Source: an uncultured Actinomycetes bacterium
GTDB taxonomy: Bacteria > Actinomycetota > Actinomycetes > S36-B12 > UBA5976
Direction of reading: 5' to 3'
DNA: 51,641 nucleotides
NCBI GenBank assembly: GCA_903892635.1
Contig: CAITJH010000006.1
Span: 1-51,641, forward strand
In this document: piece after piece, positions 50,694 to 51,641 of the stretch
Layout of the letters: each line of letters starts with the position of its first letter
Position numbering within the stretch: the stretch's first letter is position 1
Made by a program: the position numbers and the translations under genes
The notes under the pieces: generated by a model
The model's input: only the letters and a program-made list of their open reading frames with translations
What the model was told of the DNA's origin: nothing
The model's database searches: none

Positions 50694-51641
50694 TTACTGA
50701 GCTGACAGGATTGCGTATGGCCATGAGCCGTACGGACCCCAAATGTAGGCGTTGCCTACCTTTGAGCCTGTCAAACGCTGTTCCTTACCAAAGCGAGTTG
50801 GAACTGCAAGAGCCAGCTGAGCTGCCTGCTTGTTGAGTTCCTGCCATGCCTTGGCTTGGGCTGAGCGATCCGTGATTGCCTTGGCAGCAGCAACTGATGC
50901 ATTGAATGTTGCATCGTCGTACTGTGACAAGTTGAAACCACCCGATGGGGTGAACAATTCAGGGATAACTGTTGAAGCGTTTAGCCAGTCTGGAGCCCAA
51001 CCTGATGCCGACATGCCACCCTGCTTTGCTGGATCCATAACGACGCCATAGTAGCCACCAGGTTCTAGACCATTTGGCTGCACTGTGATACCACAACGAG
51101 CTTCTGACGCTACGACTGCAGCTGCAGCCTTGTCAGCAACATCGCTCTTTGCGTAGTCGAATACCAATGGATTCGGGAATGGAGTTCCAGCATCAGCAAT
51201 GAGCTTCTTACCTAGATCAACGTTTCCGGTTGGATCGACCTTGTCGCCGAGCAAGTTATCCCACAAGCCTGTTGGGGCGTAATCTTGTCCGATGTTTGGC
51301 TTTACAACACCATCAGCGAAGTCACCTGCGTAATCGCCACCGGCGATCTTGCGAAGTGCATCGCGGTCCAGACAGGCAAGAATCGCTTGGCGATCCTTAA
51401 CATTTGGAACCTTCTTGGTGTTGATTGCGTAGTAACGCACGTAAGGGTCGAATTCGTTAACGCGACGCTTATCGTACTTTGAATCAGAGAAGATCACAGC
51501 AAGCTGTGTTGGATCAACTGGATCTGGAGACAGTGCAGACTGGTCAGCACCGGCATCAGCCATAATGCGCTGAGTGATCACTGCATCTGGCTGTGAGAAT
51601 ACGTAGTTGATCTGATCTGGGTAAGCCTTACGGAAGGTATC
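50694..51641 (-). CDS. dppA: oligopeptide/dipeptide ABC transporter substrate-binding protein, partial
   Basis: The 3' 315 codons of an SBP family 5 protein; the frame is open to the window edge, so the N-terminus and lipobox are missing. Features are VRYYAINTKKVPNVKDRQAILACLD, the LWDNLLGDKVDP segment and GYYGVVMDPAKQGGM, plus SASGWAPDWLNA, which is typical of the peptide-binding family. The C-terminus ends VGNAYIWGPYGSWPYAILSAQ. It precedes dppB by 93 bp with a hairpin between. Confidence 0.92.
   Translation of the reverse strand, partial: DTFRKAYPDQINYVFSQPDAVITQRIMADAGADQSALSPDPVDPTQLAVIFSDSKYDKRRVNEFDPYVRYYAINTKKVPNVKDRQAILACLDRDALRKIAGGDYAGDFADGVVKPNIGQDYAPTGLWDNLLGDKVDPTGNVDLGKKLIADAGTPFPNPLVFDYAKSDVADKAAAAVVASEARCGITVQPNGLEPGGYYGVVMDPAKQGGMSASGWAPDWLNASTVIPELFTPSGGFNLSQYDDATFNASVAAAKAITDRSAQAKAWQELNKQAAQLALAVPTRFGKEQRLTGSKVGNAYIWGPYGSWPYAILSAQ

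Noticed and set aside
1-51641. CRISPR arrays, transposons, integrases, prophage, toxin-antitoxin or defence islands
   Set aside because: I looked for regular spacer arrays, terminal inverted repeats, transposase motifs and typical defence domains and saw none. The three SF1 helicases belong to the housekeeping uvrD2-adnAB group.

Overview
The window is a densely packed bacterial chromosome segment from an actinobacterium (Actinomycetota) of moderate GC, about half by eye. The lineage markers are mycothiol deacetylase (mshB), a CGYC mycoredoxin, the AdnAB helicase-nuclease pair, a UPF0182 protein, a PDZ/Lon-like protease, a DUF2342 protein, DUF3107, DUF3117 and MoeZ. Gene order follows, as far as I remember it, two separate blocks of the Mycobacterium tuberculosis chromosome (around Rv3193c-Rv3211 and around Rv1232c-Rv1170), here lying side by side. 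The modest GC, 0-10 bp gaps and many overlaps would suit a compact, possibly aquatic lineage, but that is inference. I see no insertion sequence, prophage, CRISPR array or integron.

Layout. Bases 1-2963 (minus strand) hold a Tad/Flp pilus operon: tadA, tadB, tadC, a small pilin-like gene and the start of a TadE-like gene. Bases 3130-5492 carry a DedA membrane protein, a nucleoside deoxyribosyltransferase, an aromatic-acid-exporter/FUSC-like protein and initiator tRNA-Met with its terminator. Bases 5535-13910 carry UPF0182, PPA1309, rhodanese, PDZ/S16 protease, DUF2342 and YgjP-like genes, a 432-bp intergenic region rich in repeats, and a ThiF/cyclodehydratase-like gene. Bases 13907-23281 (minus) form a DNA repair and redox block: UvrD2-like helicase, mycoredoxin, NudC, AdnB, AdnA. 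Bases 23436-30356 carry a large LPG-synthase-type flippase, MoeZ, TetR, DUF3107, a ferritin-like protein and a DEAD-box helicase. Bases 30343-31997 are a two-gene insert (acyltransferase and CitE-like lyase).

Bases 32071-37492 hold MgtE-N/CBS, DUF1003, Mrp, TatB, HtrA and an O-methyltransferase, without the sigE-rseA pair expected between the last two. Bases 37551-45348 carry DUF3117, SRPBCC, LOG, dapE/dapD, citrate synthase, dapC, 7Fe ferredoxin, a small membrane protein and mshB. dapC, dapD and dapE give three steps of the succinylase route to meso-diaminopimelate and lysine. Bases 45407-51641 hold an S9 peptidase and an oligopeptide/dipeptide ABC operon (dppA partial, dppB, dppD, dppF), which could together serve peptide use.

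Expression signals are unusually readable. Most internal operon genes have Shine-Dalgarno sequences. About eleven genes, mostly operon leaders, instead have a TANNNT hexamer 6 or 7 nt before the start codon, which is the mark of leaderless transcription. Four convergent gene pairs share overlapping 4-bp stop signals. The window is largely core genome. The points most worth a second look are the phased DnaA-box-like repeats and the 78-bp hairpin at 12501-12770, the DEAD-box gene with no canonical start codon behind a terminator-like leader hairpin, and the symmetric dapE/dapD promoter.
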